64,000 nt of DNA, taken from assembly GCA_963817905.1 (NCBI GenBank), contig CAWFPS010000002.1, forward strand, positions 372,001-436,000. The letters run 5' to 3'. Positions 25,552 through 33,288 of this stretch are shown here, in pieces (the first letter of the stretch is position 1; each line of letters begins with the position of its first letter). The position numbers and the translations under genes are program-made. Below the pieces are notes generated by a model. The model made no database searches, was not told where the DNA came from, and was given only the letters and a program-made list of their open reading frames with translations. The DNA is from VRUE01 sp963817905 (GTDB lineage: Bacteria > Actinomycetota > Thermoleophilia > Solirubrobacterales > 70-9).

Positions 25552-26169
25552 ATGAGAGAGAAGCTCAACGACAACCCGATCGCCCAGGTCGTGCTGATCG
25601 GCGTGCTGCTGGTCGTGGCCGCCGTCTTCATGTCGTCGCGGCTTGGCGGCGGCAAGGAAGAATCGCCGGAAAGCGGCGACGTGACCGCGACCGTCAACGG
25701 CGCGAGCGCGACCGGCTCGACCCCGGGCGAAGCCGTCGACAACGCTGTCGGCACGCTCGAATCCGAAGGCGTCCCCTCATCCGCCTCCGCCTCCCCGGCG
25801 AGCATCCCCCCCGAGCCCCTGCCGAAGCCGGTTGTCTCCGCCTATGAGTCGGGCCGTACGGTCGCCCTGCTCTTCGTCGACGACGGCGGTGTCGACGACC
25901 GCCTCGTCCGCAACGCGACCCGGCACCTTTCCGCCCTGCCCGGCGTCGCCACCTTCGTCGTCCCCGCTGCTCGCATCTCCCGCTACGCGGCGATCACCGA
26001 GGGCGTCGGGGTGAGCCGGGTGCCGGCCCTGGTCGTGGTCAGGCCCAAGCGCTTGCACCAGTCGATCCCCACCGCCTCGGTGCACTATGGCTTCCAAAAC
26101 GGCGCCAGCATCGTCCAGGCCGTGATCGACGCGGGCTACAGCGGTCCCACTGTCGATTACCACCCCTGA
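25552..26169 (+). CDS. Membrane-anchored thioredoxin-fold-like protein without redox cysteines
   Basis: The 205-residue protein has one N-terminal membrane helix (IAQVVLIGVLLVVAAVFM), a Ser/Glu/Pro-rich linker and a C-terminal domain. In that domain VALLFVDDGGVDDRLVRNAT, YAAITEGVGVSRVPALVVVRPK and the final helix follow thioredoxin topology. The cis-Pro motif RVPALVV is kept but the CxxC is replaced by DDGGVDD. It cannot act as a dithiol oxidoreductase and is more likely a structural or binding domain outside the membrane. It sits between the PilX-like gene and pilB, so a pilus assembly role is inferred. Confidence 0.7.
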   Translation: MREKLNDNPIAQVVLIGVLLVVAAVFMSSRLGGGKEESPESGDVTATVNGASATGSTPGEAVDNAVGTLESEGVPSSASASPASIPPEPLPKPVVSAYESGRTVALLFVDDGGVDDRLVRNATRHLSALPGVATFVVPAARISRYAAITEGVGVSRVPALVVVRPKRLHQSIPTASVHYGFQNGASIVQAVIDAGYSGPTVDYHP

Positions 26170-26171
26170 CC

Positions 26172-27971
26172 ATGGACTCGCGGGACTACCCGAGCCATTT
26201 GCGGCCGGTCCCCGAATCCGGCGACTCGACCGCGCCGGCGCTTGACCCCTACGCAGGCGGTACTCCGGGCCTGACACCGCCCGTTGCCCGCGGCCGCTCC
26301 AGCGGCTTCGTCACCGACGTCCTCGTCGACCTCGGCTTCGTTGCCGAAGACCGCGCCCGCCAGGCGATCGAAGAGGCTCGCACCGCCGGTCGCCCGCCCG
26401 AGCAGCTGCTGCTCGAGCAGGGGGCGATCGACACCGAACAACTCTCCCGCGCCGTCGCCGAGCGCTACGGCCTCGAACACGTCGACCTCGCCGCCTACCA
26501 GGTGGACATGGCCGCCGCCAACCTGATCTCGGTCAATACCGCCCGCCGCTACATGGCCCTGCCGGTCGGCTACGCCGACAAGCAGACGCTGCTGGTGGCG
26601 ATGGCCGACCCGACCAACGTCCTCGCCGTCGACGACATCCAGATCGCCACCGGGCTCGACTGCCGCGTCGCGGTCGCCGCCGCGGAAGACATCGAAGCGC
26701 TGATCAGCCGCCTCAACACGCTGCAGAGCGCGGTCACCGAGGCGGTCAGCGAGGGCGAGGCCGCGGCCGACGCCGAAGACGAGCTGGCCGCGGTCGCCGA
26801 CATGGAGGTGGGCGCCGAGGACGCGCCCGTGATCAAGCTCGTCTACAGCATCCTCGGCCAGGCGGTCGGCGAGGGGGCGTCCGACGTCCACTTCGAGCCC
26901 GGCGAGACCGAGATGCGGGTCCGCTTCCGCATCGACGGCGTCCTCCGCGAGGCCGCCCACGTGCCGAAGCGAATGGTCAACGCCGTCGTCTCGCGGGTGA
27001 AGATCATGAGCGACCTCAACATCGCCGAGAAACGGGTGCCGCAGGACGGCCGGGTCAGCGTCACCGTCGAGGATCGCCGCGTCGACCTGCGTATCACGAC
27101 GCTGCCGACCCAGCGCGGGGAGGGGGCGACGATCCGCATCCTCGACATGGAGAACGCCCAGCGCTCGCTCGACGAGCTCGGCATGGACGGAACCGCCCAC
27201 GAGCGCTTCGTCGCCTCCTTCCACCAAGCCTACGGCGCCGTCCTCGTCACCGGCCCGACCGGCTCGGGCAAGAGCACGACCCTCTACGCCGCCCTGCAGG
27301 AGATCAACGACGTCGAGAAGAACATCATCACGATCGAGGACCCGGTCGAGTATCGGCTGGCCGGGGTCAACCAGATCAACGTCAACCGCAAGGCGGGGCT
27401 CGACTTCGCCACCGGCCTGCGCTCGATCCTGCGCGCCGACCCTGACGTGGTGATGGTCGGCGAGATCCGCGACGGAGAGACGGCCCGGATCGCGATCGAG
27501 GCGGCGCTGACCGGACACATGATGCTGACCACGCTGCACACCAACGACGCCCCCGGCGCGATCGCCCGCCTGACCAAGATGGGGATCGAGGCCTTCCTCA
27601 CCGCCTCGGCGGTCGACTGCGTCGTCGCCCAGCGCCTTGCCCGCAAGCTCTGCAGCCACTGCAAGCGGCGCGCGATCGTCCCCACGCAGGCGCTCGTCGA
27701 CGCCGGCCTGCGGGTCGGCGGCGAGCTCGAGGCCTACGAACCGGTCGGCTGCTCGCGCTGCAACCAGAGCGGCTACAAGGGCAGGGTCGGGATCTACTCG
27801 GTGATGGAGATGAGCGACCGGATCAAGGAGATGACCGTCGAGCACGCCTCCGAGGCCGACATCGGCAGCGTCGCCCGCGAGGAGGGCATGCTGACGCTGC
27901 GCGAGGACGGCGTGATCAAGGTGCGAGGCGGCCAGACCAGTCTCGAGGAGATCATCCGTGTCACCGCCTGA
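26172..27971 (+). CDS. pilB: Type IV pilus extension ATPase PilB
   Basis: The 599-residue GspE/PilB ATPase has an N-terminal MshEN-type domain (about 40-190: GFVTDVLVDLGFVAEDRARQ, then PPEQLLLEQGAIDTEQL). It also has the N2 domain, Walker A GPTGSGKST, Asp box IEDPVEYR, Walker B VVMVGEIRDGETA, His box LTTLHTNDA and a four-Cys zinc site (CSHCKRR with CSRCNQSGYKG). It powers pilus polymerisation at the cytoplasmic face of PilC. MshEN domains in related ATPases bind c-di-GMP, and the pilA riboswitch in the same locus makes that worth testing. It starts 2 nt after the preceding stop. Confidence 0.95.
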   Translation: MDSRDYPSHLRPVPESGDSTAPALDPYAGGTPGLTPPVARGRSSGFVTDVLVDLGFVAEDRARQAIEEARTAGRPPEQLLLEQGAIDTEQLSRAVAERYGLEHVDLAAYQVDMAAANLISVNTARRYMALPVGYADKQTLLVAMADPTNVLAVDDIQIATGLDCRVAVAAAEDIEALISRLNTLQSAVTEAVSEGEAAADAEDELAAVADMEVGAEDAPVIKLVYSILGQAVGEGASDVHFEPGETEMRVRFRIDGVLREAAHVPKRMVNAVVSRVKIMSDLNIAEKRVPQDGRVSVTVEDRRVDLRITTLPTQRGEGATIRILDMENAQRSLDELGMDGTAHERFVASFHQAYGAVLVTGPTGSGKSTTLYAALQEINDVEKNIITIEDPVEYRLAGVNQINVNRKAGLDFATGLRSILRADPDVVMVGEIRDGETARIAIEAALTGHMMLTTLHTNDAPGAIARLTKMGIEAFLTASAVDCVVAQRLARKLCSHCKRRAIVPTQALVDAGLRVGGELEAYEPVGCSRCNQSGYKGRVGIYSVMEMSDRIKEMTVEHASEADIGSVAREEGMLTLREDGVIKVRGGQTSLEEIIRVTA

Positions 27972-28019
27972 TCGCGGCCACCGCTCAAGGAACCGGGGCG
28001 AGGAGACGATCTAGGGGCT

Positions 28020-29198
28020 ATGGACTTCGACTTCTCCCAGGTCCTCGGCCACATGGTCGAGGTGAAAGCGTCCGACGTGCACCTGACGCCGGGCTTCCCG
28101 CCGGCGATCCGCGAAAAGGGCAAGATCGAGCCGATGCAGGGCTTCCCGGTACTGACCGGGCAGGAGACCCGCGAGGTCGTCTACAGCATCCTCAACGACG
28201 ACCAGCGCAAGCGCTTCGAGAACCACAAGCAGCTCGACTTCGCCTACGCGATCCCGCACGTCGCCCGCTTCCGCGTCAACTGCTTCTTCCAGCGCGGCTC
28301 GGTCAGCGCCGCCTTCCGCCTGGTGCCGCAGGACATCCCGGCGCTCGACTCGCTCGGGGTGCCGCAGGTGCTGCGCGACCTCGCCGCCAAACCGCGCGGC
28401 TTCGTCCTCGTCACCGGCCCGACCGGCTCGGGCAAGAGCACGACCCTGGCGGCGATGATCGACGTGATCAACTCCGAGAACCAGGACCACATCCTCACCA
28501 TCGAGGACCCGATCGAGTTCCTGCACCAGCACAAGCGCTCGATCGTCAACCAGCGCGAGGTCGGCTCCGACGCCGAGAATTTCGCCCTCGGCCTGCGCGC
28601 CGCCCTGCGAGAGGACCCCGACGTCATCCTCGTCGGCGAGATGCGCGACCTGGAGACGATCTCCACCGCGCTGACCGCGGCCGAGACCGGCCACCTCGTC
28701 TTCGCCACCCTGCACACCCAGTCGACCGCGCAGACGGTCGACCGCATCATCGACGTCTTCCCGCCCCAGCAGCAGGGCCAGGTCCGCACCCAGCTCTCGA
28801 TCGCCTTGCAGGGCATCGTCACCCAGCAGCTGCTGCCGACCGCCGACGGCATGGGCCGCACGGTCGCGACCGAGGTCCTGGTGCCGACTCCGGCGATTCG
28901 CAACCTGATCCGCGAGGGCAAGACGCACCAGATCTACGCTGCCGTGCAGACCTCGGGCGCGGTCGGGATGCAGACCATGGACGCCGACCTTGCCCGCCTG
29001 GTGCGGGCGGGGACGATCACCCGCTCGCTGGCTGAACAGCGGGCCTCGGTGCCGGAGGAGCTCAAGCGCCTGCTCGGTGGCAGCGCGGTCGAGCCGCAGG
29101 CCTACGGCGCCAACGGCGGGCAGCAGCCGAACGGCTCGCCCCCTTCGCTCCCCCCGGCGGCAACCGGGGTGCCACCCGCCTATAACCAGGGCGCATAG
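28020..29198 (+). CDS. pilT: Type IV pilus retraction ATPase PilT (copy 2)
   Basis: The 392-residue protein has VEVKASDVHLTPGFPPAIR, Walker A GPTGSGKST, ILTIEDPIEFLH, Walker B VILVGEMRD and TGHLVFATLHT. The intact TPAIRNLIREGKTHQIY motif is required for retraction in characterised PilT. A Gly/Pro/Asn-rich tail of about 40 residues follows the ATPase core. It lies between pilB and pilC, the classic order, so this copy is probably the true retraction motor. Confidence 0.95.
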   Translation: MDFDFSQVLGHMVEVKASDVHLTPGFPPAIREKGKIEPMQGFPVLTGQETREVVYSILNDDQRKRFENHKQLDFAYAIPHVARFRVNCFFQRGSVSAAFRLVPQDIPALDSLGVPQVLRDLAAKPRGFVLVTGPTGSGKSTTLAAMIDVINSENQDHILTIEDPIEFLHQHKRSIVNQREVGSDAENFALGLRAALREDPDVILVGEMRDLETISTALTAAETGHLVFATLHTQSTAQTVDRIIDVFPPQQQGQVRTQLSIALQGIVTQQLLPTADGMGRTVATEVLVPTPAIRNLIREGKTHQIYAAVQTSGAVGMQTMDADLARLVRAGTITRSLAEQRASVPEELKRLLGGSAVEPQAYGANGGQQPNGSPPSLPPAATGVPPAYNQGA

Positions 29199-29201
29199 TT
29201 C

Positions 29202-30446
29202 ATGGCGGGAGCCACCACATTCGCCTTCCGCGCGATGGACGTCGCCGGCGCCGCCAGCGCCGGTGAGGTCGAGGCCGAGTCCAAGGCTCAGGTAACCGAG
29301 CAGCTGCGCCAGCGCGGGCTGATCGTCCTCGACGTCGCCGAGAAGAGCGAGCCGTTCAAGCTGGAGAACCTCTGGCGCACCTGGAAGGGCGTCGACATGC
29401 GCGAGCTGGCCGTCTTCTCGCGCCAGTTCGCCACCCTGGTCGCCTCGGGGATGCCGATGCTGCGCACCCTGTACACGCTCGAGGAGCAGTGCCAGGACGA
29501 ACGCATCCGCGACGCCATCGCCGGGGTGCGCGCCGACGTCGAGGCAGGCTCGACCCTGGAGCAGGCGATGGAGCGCCACCCGGAAGTCTTCGACCGTCTC
29601 TTCTGCGCGATGGTCCGTTCCGGCGAGCAGTCCGGCCGGCTCGAAGACGCCCTCGACCGGATCGCCTTCCAGGTCGAGAAGTCCGACGCCCTGCGCCGCC
29701 AGGTCAAATCGGCGATGATGTATCCGGCCCTGGTCTTCGGTTTCGCCATGGTCGTCCTGTTGGCGATCGTCACCTTTGTGATCCCGGTCTTCGTCGGCAT
29801 CTTCGAACAGATCGGCGAAGAAAATCCGGGTGAAAAGTCCTCCCTGCCTCTGCCGACCCAGGTCTGCGTGACCGCCTCCGACGCGGTCACCGGCTACTGG
29901 TTCATCCTCTTTCCGGGCCTGGTCGTCTCCGCAGTGCTTTTCTTTCGCTGGAAGCGGACCAAACGGGGCAAAGAAACCTGGGACCGCTTCGTCCTCCGCC
30001 TCCCCTTCAAAATCGGCGACGTGATCCAGAAGGTGGCGCTGGCACGCTGGTCGCGCACCTTCTCCGGCTCGGTCTCGGCGGGCGTGCCGATGCTGCAGGC
30101 GATCAAGCTGACCGGCGACACGGCAGGAAACATCGTTATCGAGCAGGCGATGGACGACGTCTACGCCTCCGTCAAGCGCGGCGGCTCCCTGGCGGGCCCG
30201 ATCGAACGCACCCCGATCTTCCCGCCGATGGTCAGCCACATGGTCTCGGTCGGTGAGGAATCCGGCCAGCTCGAGCACATGCTCTCCAAGATCGCCGATT
30301 TCTACGAGGCCGAGGTCGACGCCAAGGTCAAGGCGCTCACCTCGCTGATCGAGCCGCTGATGATCGTCTTCGTCGGCGGCGTCGTCGGCTTCATCGTGAT
30401 CGCGATGTACCTGCCGATCTTCAGCCTCTACGACAAGATCCGCTAG
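29202..30446 (+). CDS. pilC: Type IV pilus inner-membrane platform protein PilC
   Basis: The 414-residue T2SF-family protein has two repeats of the GspF domain: FSRQFATLVASGMPMLRTL with SGRLEDALDRIA, and WSRTFSGSVSAGVPMLQAI with SGQLEHMLSKIADFYE. Its three membrane helices lie after each repeat and at the C-terminus (LIEPLMIVFVGGVVGFIVIAMYLPIF). It anchors PilB/PilT and transfers torque to the growing pilus. It follows pilT by 3 nt and closes the motor operon; the next genes are a toxin-antitoxin pair. Confidence 0.96.
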   Translation: MAGATTFAFRAMDVAGAASAGEVEAESKAQVTEQLRQRGLIVLDVAEKSEPFKLENLWRTWKGVDMRELAVFSRQFATLVASGMPMLRTLYTLEEQCQDERIRDAIAGVRADVEAGSTLEQAMERHPEVFDRLFCAMVRSGEQSGRLEDALDRIAFQVEKSDALRRQVKSAMMYPALVFGFAMVVLLAIVTFVIPVFVGIFEQIGEENPGEKSSLPLPTQVCVTASDAVTGYWFILFPGLVVSAVLFFRWKRTKRGKETWDRFVLRLPFKIGDVIQKVALARWSRTFSGSVSAGVPMLQAIKLTGDTAGNIVIEQAMDDVYASVKRGGSLAGPIERTPIFPPMVSHMVSVGEESGQLEHMLSKIADFYEAEVDAKVKALTSLIEPLMIVFVGGVVGFIVIAMYLPIFSLYDKIR

Positions 30447-30526
30447 AGGGATCGTCATAAGGACGGCACATTCTGCGCGCCACGCGTGCGTCGTTGTTCC
30501 CTGCGGTCGCTCCAACGGTCAACCAG

Positions 30527-30545
30527 CGGAGCGTATGATGCTCCG
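30527..30545. promoter_or_regulatory. Operator-like palindrome over the vapB -10 box
   Basis: CGGAGC (30527-30532) and GCTCCG (30540-30545) flank TATGAT (30534-30539), a near-consensus -10 lying 7 nt before ATG 30547. This is the expected layout for autorepression by an antitoxin. Confidence 0.6.
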
Positions 30546-30546
30546 T

Positions 30547-30828
30547 ATGAAAGAGAGGGTGACGATCTCCGTGGAGCCAGAGGTAATCGAAATCGCGAAG
30601 GAAGACGTCGAGGCAGGCAGGGCAGCGAGCGTCTCCGGCGCGGTGGAAGACGCCGTCAAGGCTCGTGCCAGAAAGCGGGCGCTGCGCGAAGCGCTCGACA
30701 TGTGGGAAGAGGAGTTCGGCCCGATCGGCGAGGAGGCGAGGACGTGGGCAAAAGGGGAAATGGCAAGAGTCAGGGCGGAGCGTCGGAAGCGACGGGCGGA
30801 GCATTCGTCCTCGACGCCGGAGCGCTGA
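30547..30828 (+). CDS. VapB-like antitoxin
   Basis: The small charged protein (93 aa from ATG 30547) starts MKERVTISVEPEVIEIAKED, a ribbon-like DNA-binding N-terminus seen in VapB/RHH antitoxins. A long Arg/Glu-rich helical region follows. ATG 30547 is chosen over ATG 30535 because the -10 TATGAT overlaps the latter. The last 85 nt overlap the PIN-toxin gene in another frame, with AGGAGG for the toxin inside this gene. It likely neutralises the toxin and represses the shared promoter. Confidence 0.78.
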   Translation: MKERVTISVEPEVIEIAKEDVEAGRAASVSGAVEDAVKARARKRALREALDMWEEEFGPIGEEARTWAKGEMARVRAERRKRRAEHSSSTPER

Positions 30829-31184
30829 TCGCGTTCGAGCGTGCCGGAGTGTGGACGGCGGGCTTCCTCGCTGAGGCGATCGAGGACGGCGAGGAGATCC
30901 TGATTCCGTCGAGCGCGCTCGCGCAGGCCTGGCGTGGCGGCCCGCGGTCCGCGCGCCTCGCGCGCCTGGTGGCGGGATCGCACAGCGACCCCCTCGACGA
31001 AGCCCGCGCCAAGGAGGTCGGTGAGCGCCTCAGCCGCCACGACAAAGCCGACATCGCCGACGCCCATGTCGTCTGCTGCGCCCTCGACTACGACGCCGAG
31101 CTCGTTACGTCAGATCCCGAGGACATGAAATCCCTCGTCTCTCCCGGCGAGCCCCTCGCCCTCGTCTCGCCCGCAAAGCCCTGA
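30744..31184 (+). CDS. PIN-domain toxin (VapC-like ribonuclease)
   Basis: The 146-residue protein starts with GTG 30744, which has AGGAGG 7-8 nt upstream. After a Gly/Ser-rich start comes FVLDAGALIAFERA with the first catalytic Asp. Next are SSALAQAWRGG, the second acidic pair in HDKADIADAHVVCCAL, and VTSDPEDMK at the C-terminus. This is the PIN Mg-dependent RNase pattern. It overlaps the antitoxin by 85 nt, longer than usual. It lies within the pilus locus between pilC and an AAA ATPase. Confidence 0.85.
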   Translation: MGKRGNGKSQGGASEATGGAFVLDAGALIAFERAGVWTAGFLAEAIEDGEEILIPSSALAQAWRGGPRSARLARLVAGSHSDPLDEARAKEVGERLSRHDKADIADAHVVCCALDYDAELVTSDPEDMKSLVSPGEPLALVSPAKP

Positions 31185-31224
31185 GCGTACCTACATGATT
31201 CTAAGCTTGTATACGGTAAATATG

Positions 31225-31230
31225 TAGAAT
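31225..31230 (+). promoter_or_regulatory. -10 box, probable leaderless promoter in AT-rich patch
   Basis: TAGAAT lies 9 nt before ATG 31240. The interval 31190-31240 is far more AT-rich than its surroundings, and ATTCTA/TAGAAT form an inverted pair 19 nt apart. Confidence 0.5.
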
Positions 31231-31239
31231 ACGGAATAC

Positions 31240-32415
31240 ATGGTTAGAAACGCACAGGGCCGGAACCCATACACGCCTGACATGGGCACCCGCCCTCCGT
31301 TCTTGGCGGGCCGAGATGCGGAGCTCGCGTACTTCGAGGAGATGCTTTTCCAGCTCGGTGCGGGGGGAACCCAGAAGCATCTGATCCTGGTCGGCCTTCG
31401 CGGCGTGGGAAAGACGGTCCTGTTGAATGAGTTCGAGGCGAAATGCGCTGCCGCCGGTTGGGCGGGAGAGGCCCGTGAGCTTGCCGAGGGCTCTCGGGTA
31501 GCGCTTGTTGTCGCCAAGGCCGCCCGGAAGGCCCTGATGGAGATGAGTGCGATGAAGCGAGCGGGCGAGGCCGTGCGGCGTGCGCTTGGAGCCCTAAGGG
31601 CATTTACCTTGACGCTGGGCGAAATGGACTTGAGGTTCGACGTCGACGCCTTGGTCGGCGTCGCCGACTCGGGAGACCTCGCCGAGGACATGCGCGATCT
31701 CCTGGTAGAGGTCGGGGTCGCGGCTCAGGCCCATGGCACGGGCTTCGCGTTGATTCTCGACGAGATGCAGAACCTCTCAAAGCCCGACCTCGAGGCACTG
31801 ATCATGGGCCTGCATCGCGTCAAGCAGAAGGCGCTGCCCATCGCGCTCGTCGGCGGTGGACTGCCTCTGCTCCCTGATCTCACCGGGGAGGCCAAGAGCT
31901 ACGCTGAGCGGGGATTTGAGTTTCGCGATGTCGGCGCGCTGGGCCCGGCGGCCGCTGCTGCCGCCCTGGAGGAACCGGCCCGCGGTCAGGGTGTGGAGTG
32001 GGGGCGGGCCGCTGTTGCGCGGGTGGTGGAGATCACCGAGGGCTACCCGTATTTTCTGCAGGAGTACGGGCGCGAGCTTTGGCGGCTACACCAAGATCGG
32101 GTCATCGAGTTGAGGCAGGTGAAGGCGGCGGAGCCCATCGTCCTCGAGTACTTGGACGACAACTTCTTCAGCCAGCGCATCGGCAAGCTGCCCGATGCTG
32201 AGCGTCGCTACACATCCGCCATGGCCGCGCTGGGCGATGGCCCCCAGCGGAGCGGCGAGGTAGCGGCTTCAATGGGGAGAGGACAGCGGGATGTCTCAGG
32301 CGTGCGCGATCGCCTGATCAAGTCCGGACTGCTCTACGCGCCGCGCAGGGGAGAGATCGCGTTCACGGTGCCGATGTGCGCCGATTACCTTCGGCGGCGC
32401 CCCTATCCCGGTTGA
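31240..32415 (+). CDS. AAA ATPase (orphan, ORC/Cdc6- or STAND-like)
   Basis: The 391-residue protein has YTPDMGTRPPFLAGRDAEL, the leader of a family of orphan archaeal/bacterial AAA ATPases. Walker A GLRGVGKT is at 52-59 and Walker B is FALILDEMQN. A sensor-like PIALVGGGLPLLP and a C-terminal winged-helix-like region (SGEVAASMGRGQRDVSGVRDRL) follow. Such proteins are common as mobile or cargo genes; the role is unknown. An AT-rich upstream patch, position next to VapBC, and interruption of the pilus locus suggest horizontal acquisition. Confidence 0.78.
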   Translation: MVRNAQGRNPYTPDMGTRPPFLAGRDAELAYFEEMLFQLGAGGTQKHLILVGLRGVGKTVLLNEFEAKCAAAGWAGEARELAEGSRVALVVAKAARKALMEMSAMKRAGEAVRRALGALRAFTLTLGEMDLRFDVDALVGVADSGDLAEDMRDLLVEVGVAAQAHGTGFALILDEMQNLSKPDLEALIMGLHRVKQKALPIALVGGGLPLLPDLTGEAKSYAERGFEFRDVGALGPAAAAAALEEPARGQGVEWGRAAVARVVEITEGYPYFLQEYGRELWRLHQDRVIELRQVKAAEPIVLEYLDDNFFSQRIGKLPDAERRYTSAMAALGDGPQRSGEVAASMGRGQRDVSGVRDRLIKSGLLYAPRRGEIAFTVPMCADYLRRRPYPG

Positions 32416-32533
32416 CCGGTTATCCGCCGGTTTGGCCTCAGAACCCGAGTTTTGGGGAGATGAAGTCCTAGTTTCAGGGATTAAGGGATCGGGGTGGTGG
32501 TCGATTAGGGGAGTGTGATGAATCTGCCAGTGC

Positions 32534-32619
32534 TTCGGTGCCAAAGGCAAACTCGCTGCGAGGCGGGGGCGCAAAGCTGTCGGGACTCCCATCCGGGAGT
32601 CGGCCGGGCTACCACCGGG
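32534..32619 (+). ncRNA. c-di-GMP-I (GEMM-I) riboswitch upstream of pilA
   Basis: All core elements are visible: closing stem P1 (TTCGGTG with CACCGGG), the ligand-pocket segment GGCAAAC (32546-32552), a stem CTCGCT/GGCGGG capped by GNRA loop GCGA (32558-32561), GCGCAAAGC (32569-32577), stem GACTCCC/GGGAGTC (32584-32601) and GGCCGGGCTACC. The G at the Vc2 G20 position is kept, favouring c-di-GMP over cGAMP. No terminator follows; the pilA ribosome site lies 60 nt downstream. Confidence 0.92.
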
Positions 32620-32678
32620 GTCGACAGACACCACGTGGCTGCAACGCGACGGGGCTCTGGCGAAATCGATAGGAACCT

Positions 32679-32684
32679 AGGAGG
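32679..32684 (+). promoter_or_regulatory. Strong ribosome binding site of pilA
   Basis: AGGAGG, 6 nt before ATG 32691. GGAACCT and AGGTCC around it can pair into a small hairpin that would hide it, a possible output of the riboswitch. Confidence 0.65.
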
Positions 32685-32690
32685 TCCCTG

Positions 32691-33152
32691 ATGTTTCTCC
32701 AGAATCTCCGGGCCAAGGTTGGTGCCCGGCTCAACGGCGACGGCGAGAGCGGCTTCACGCTGATCGAGCTCCTCGTCGTCATGCTCATCCTCGGCATCCT
32801 TGCCGCGATCGCGCTGCCCGCCTTCTTCAACCAGAAGGAAAAGGCCGGCGACGCTAAGGCCAAGGAGTACGCCCACAGCGCCCAGGTGGCGCAGGAGACG
32901 TACTTCACGGATAACAACGAATATGCAGACGGCGAAGAAGGTATCGAAGCCCTCGAACTCATCGAGCCCACGCTGGCCAGCGCCGACTGGGTCACCCTTG
33001 AAGGCGACGAAAACAGCTACACGATCACCATGGAAGGCAGCAACGAAGAACAGACCTTCACGATCTCGAGGCTCTCAACCGGAAGTCTGGAATTCACGTG
33101 TACCGAAGATGCAACCGGGGGCTGTCCTGCTGGTGAAGATTGGGGCAGTTGA
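32691..33152 (+). CDS. pilA: Type IV major pilin PilA
   Basis: The 153-residue prepilin has cleavage after Gly21 (GESG/FTLIELLVVMLILGILAAIALPAF), Glu at +5 of the mature protein and the canonical long hydrophobic helix. A small acidic head domain with a C-terminal Cys pair (FTCTEDATGGCPAG) makes the usual D-loop. It is the probable major subunit because it has its own riboswitch leader, the strongest ribosome site in the locus and a following strong terminator. Its gene is monocistronic by this reading. The interval 32416-32533 upstream contains no gene and only weak -10-like sequences. Confidence 0.95.
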   Translation: MFLQNLRAKVGARLNGDGESGFTLIELLVVMLILGILAAIALPAFFNQKEKAGDAKAKEYAHSAQVAQETYFTDNNEYADGEEGIEALELIEPTLASADWVTLEGDENSYTITMEGSNEEQTFTISRLSTGSLEFTCTEDATGGCPAGEDWGS

Positions 33153-33195
33153 TCACCTCGTTTACGACGCCTTGGCCTAGCCAAGCGTGAAGTGC

Positions 33196-33232
33196 CGAGG
33201 GGCGGGCCAACTGGTCCGCCCCTCGCTCTTTT
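33196..33232 (+). terminator. Intrinsic terminator of pilA
   Basis: CGAGGGGCGGGCCA pairs with TGGTCCGCCCCTCG (one G-U) around a short loop and is followed by CTCTTTT. Confidence 0.85.
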
Positions 33233-33288
33233 GGCTAGCTCAGGCCCCGGCCCTAAACGGATCAACGATCGCAGCCGATAGATCCCCG

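Noticed and set aside
28011..30515. 834-codon minus-strand open frame
   Set aside because: Antisense to pilT and pilC, both of which have complete motifs; no ribosome site or family pattern.
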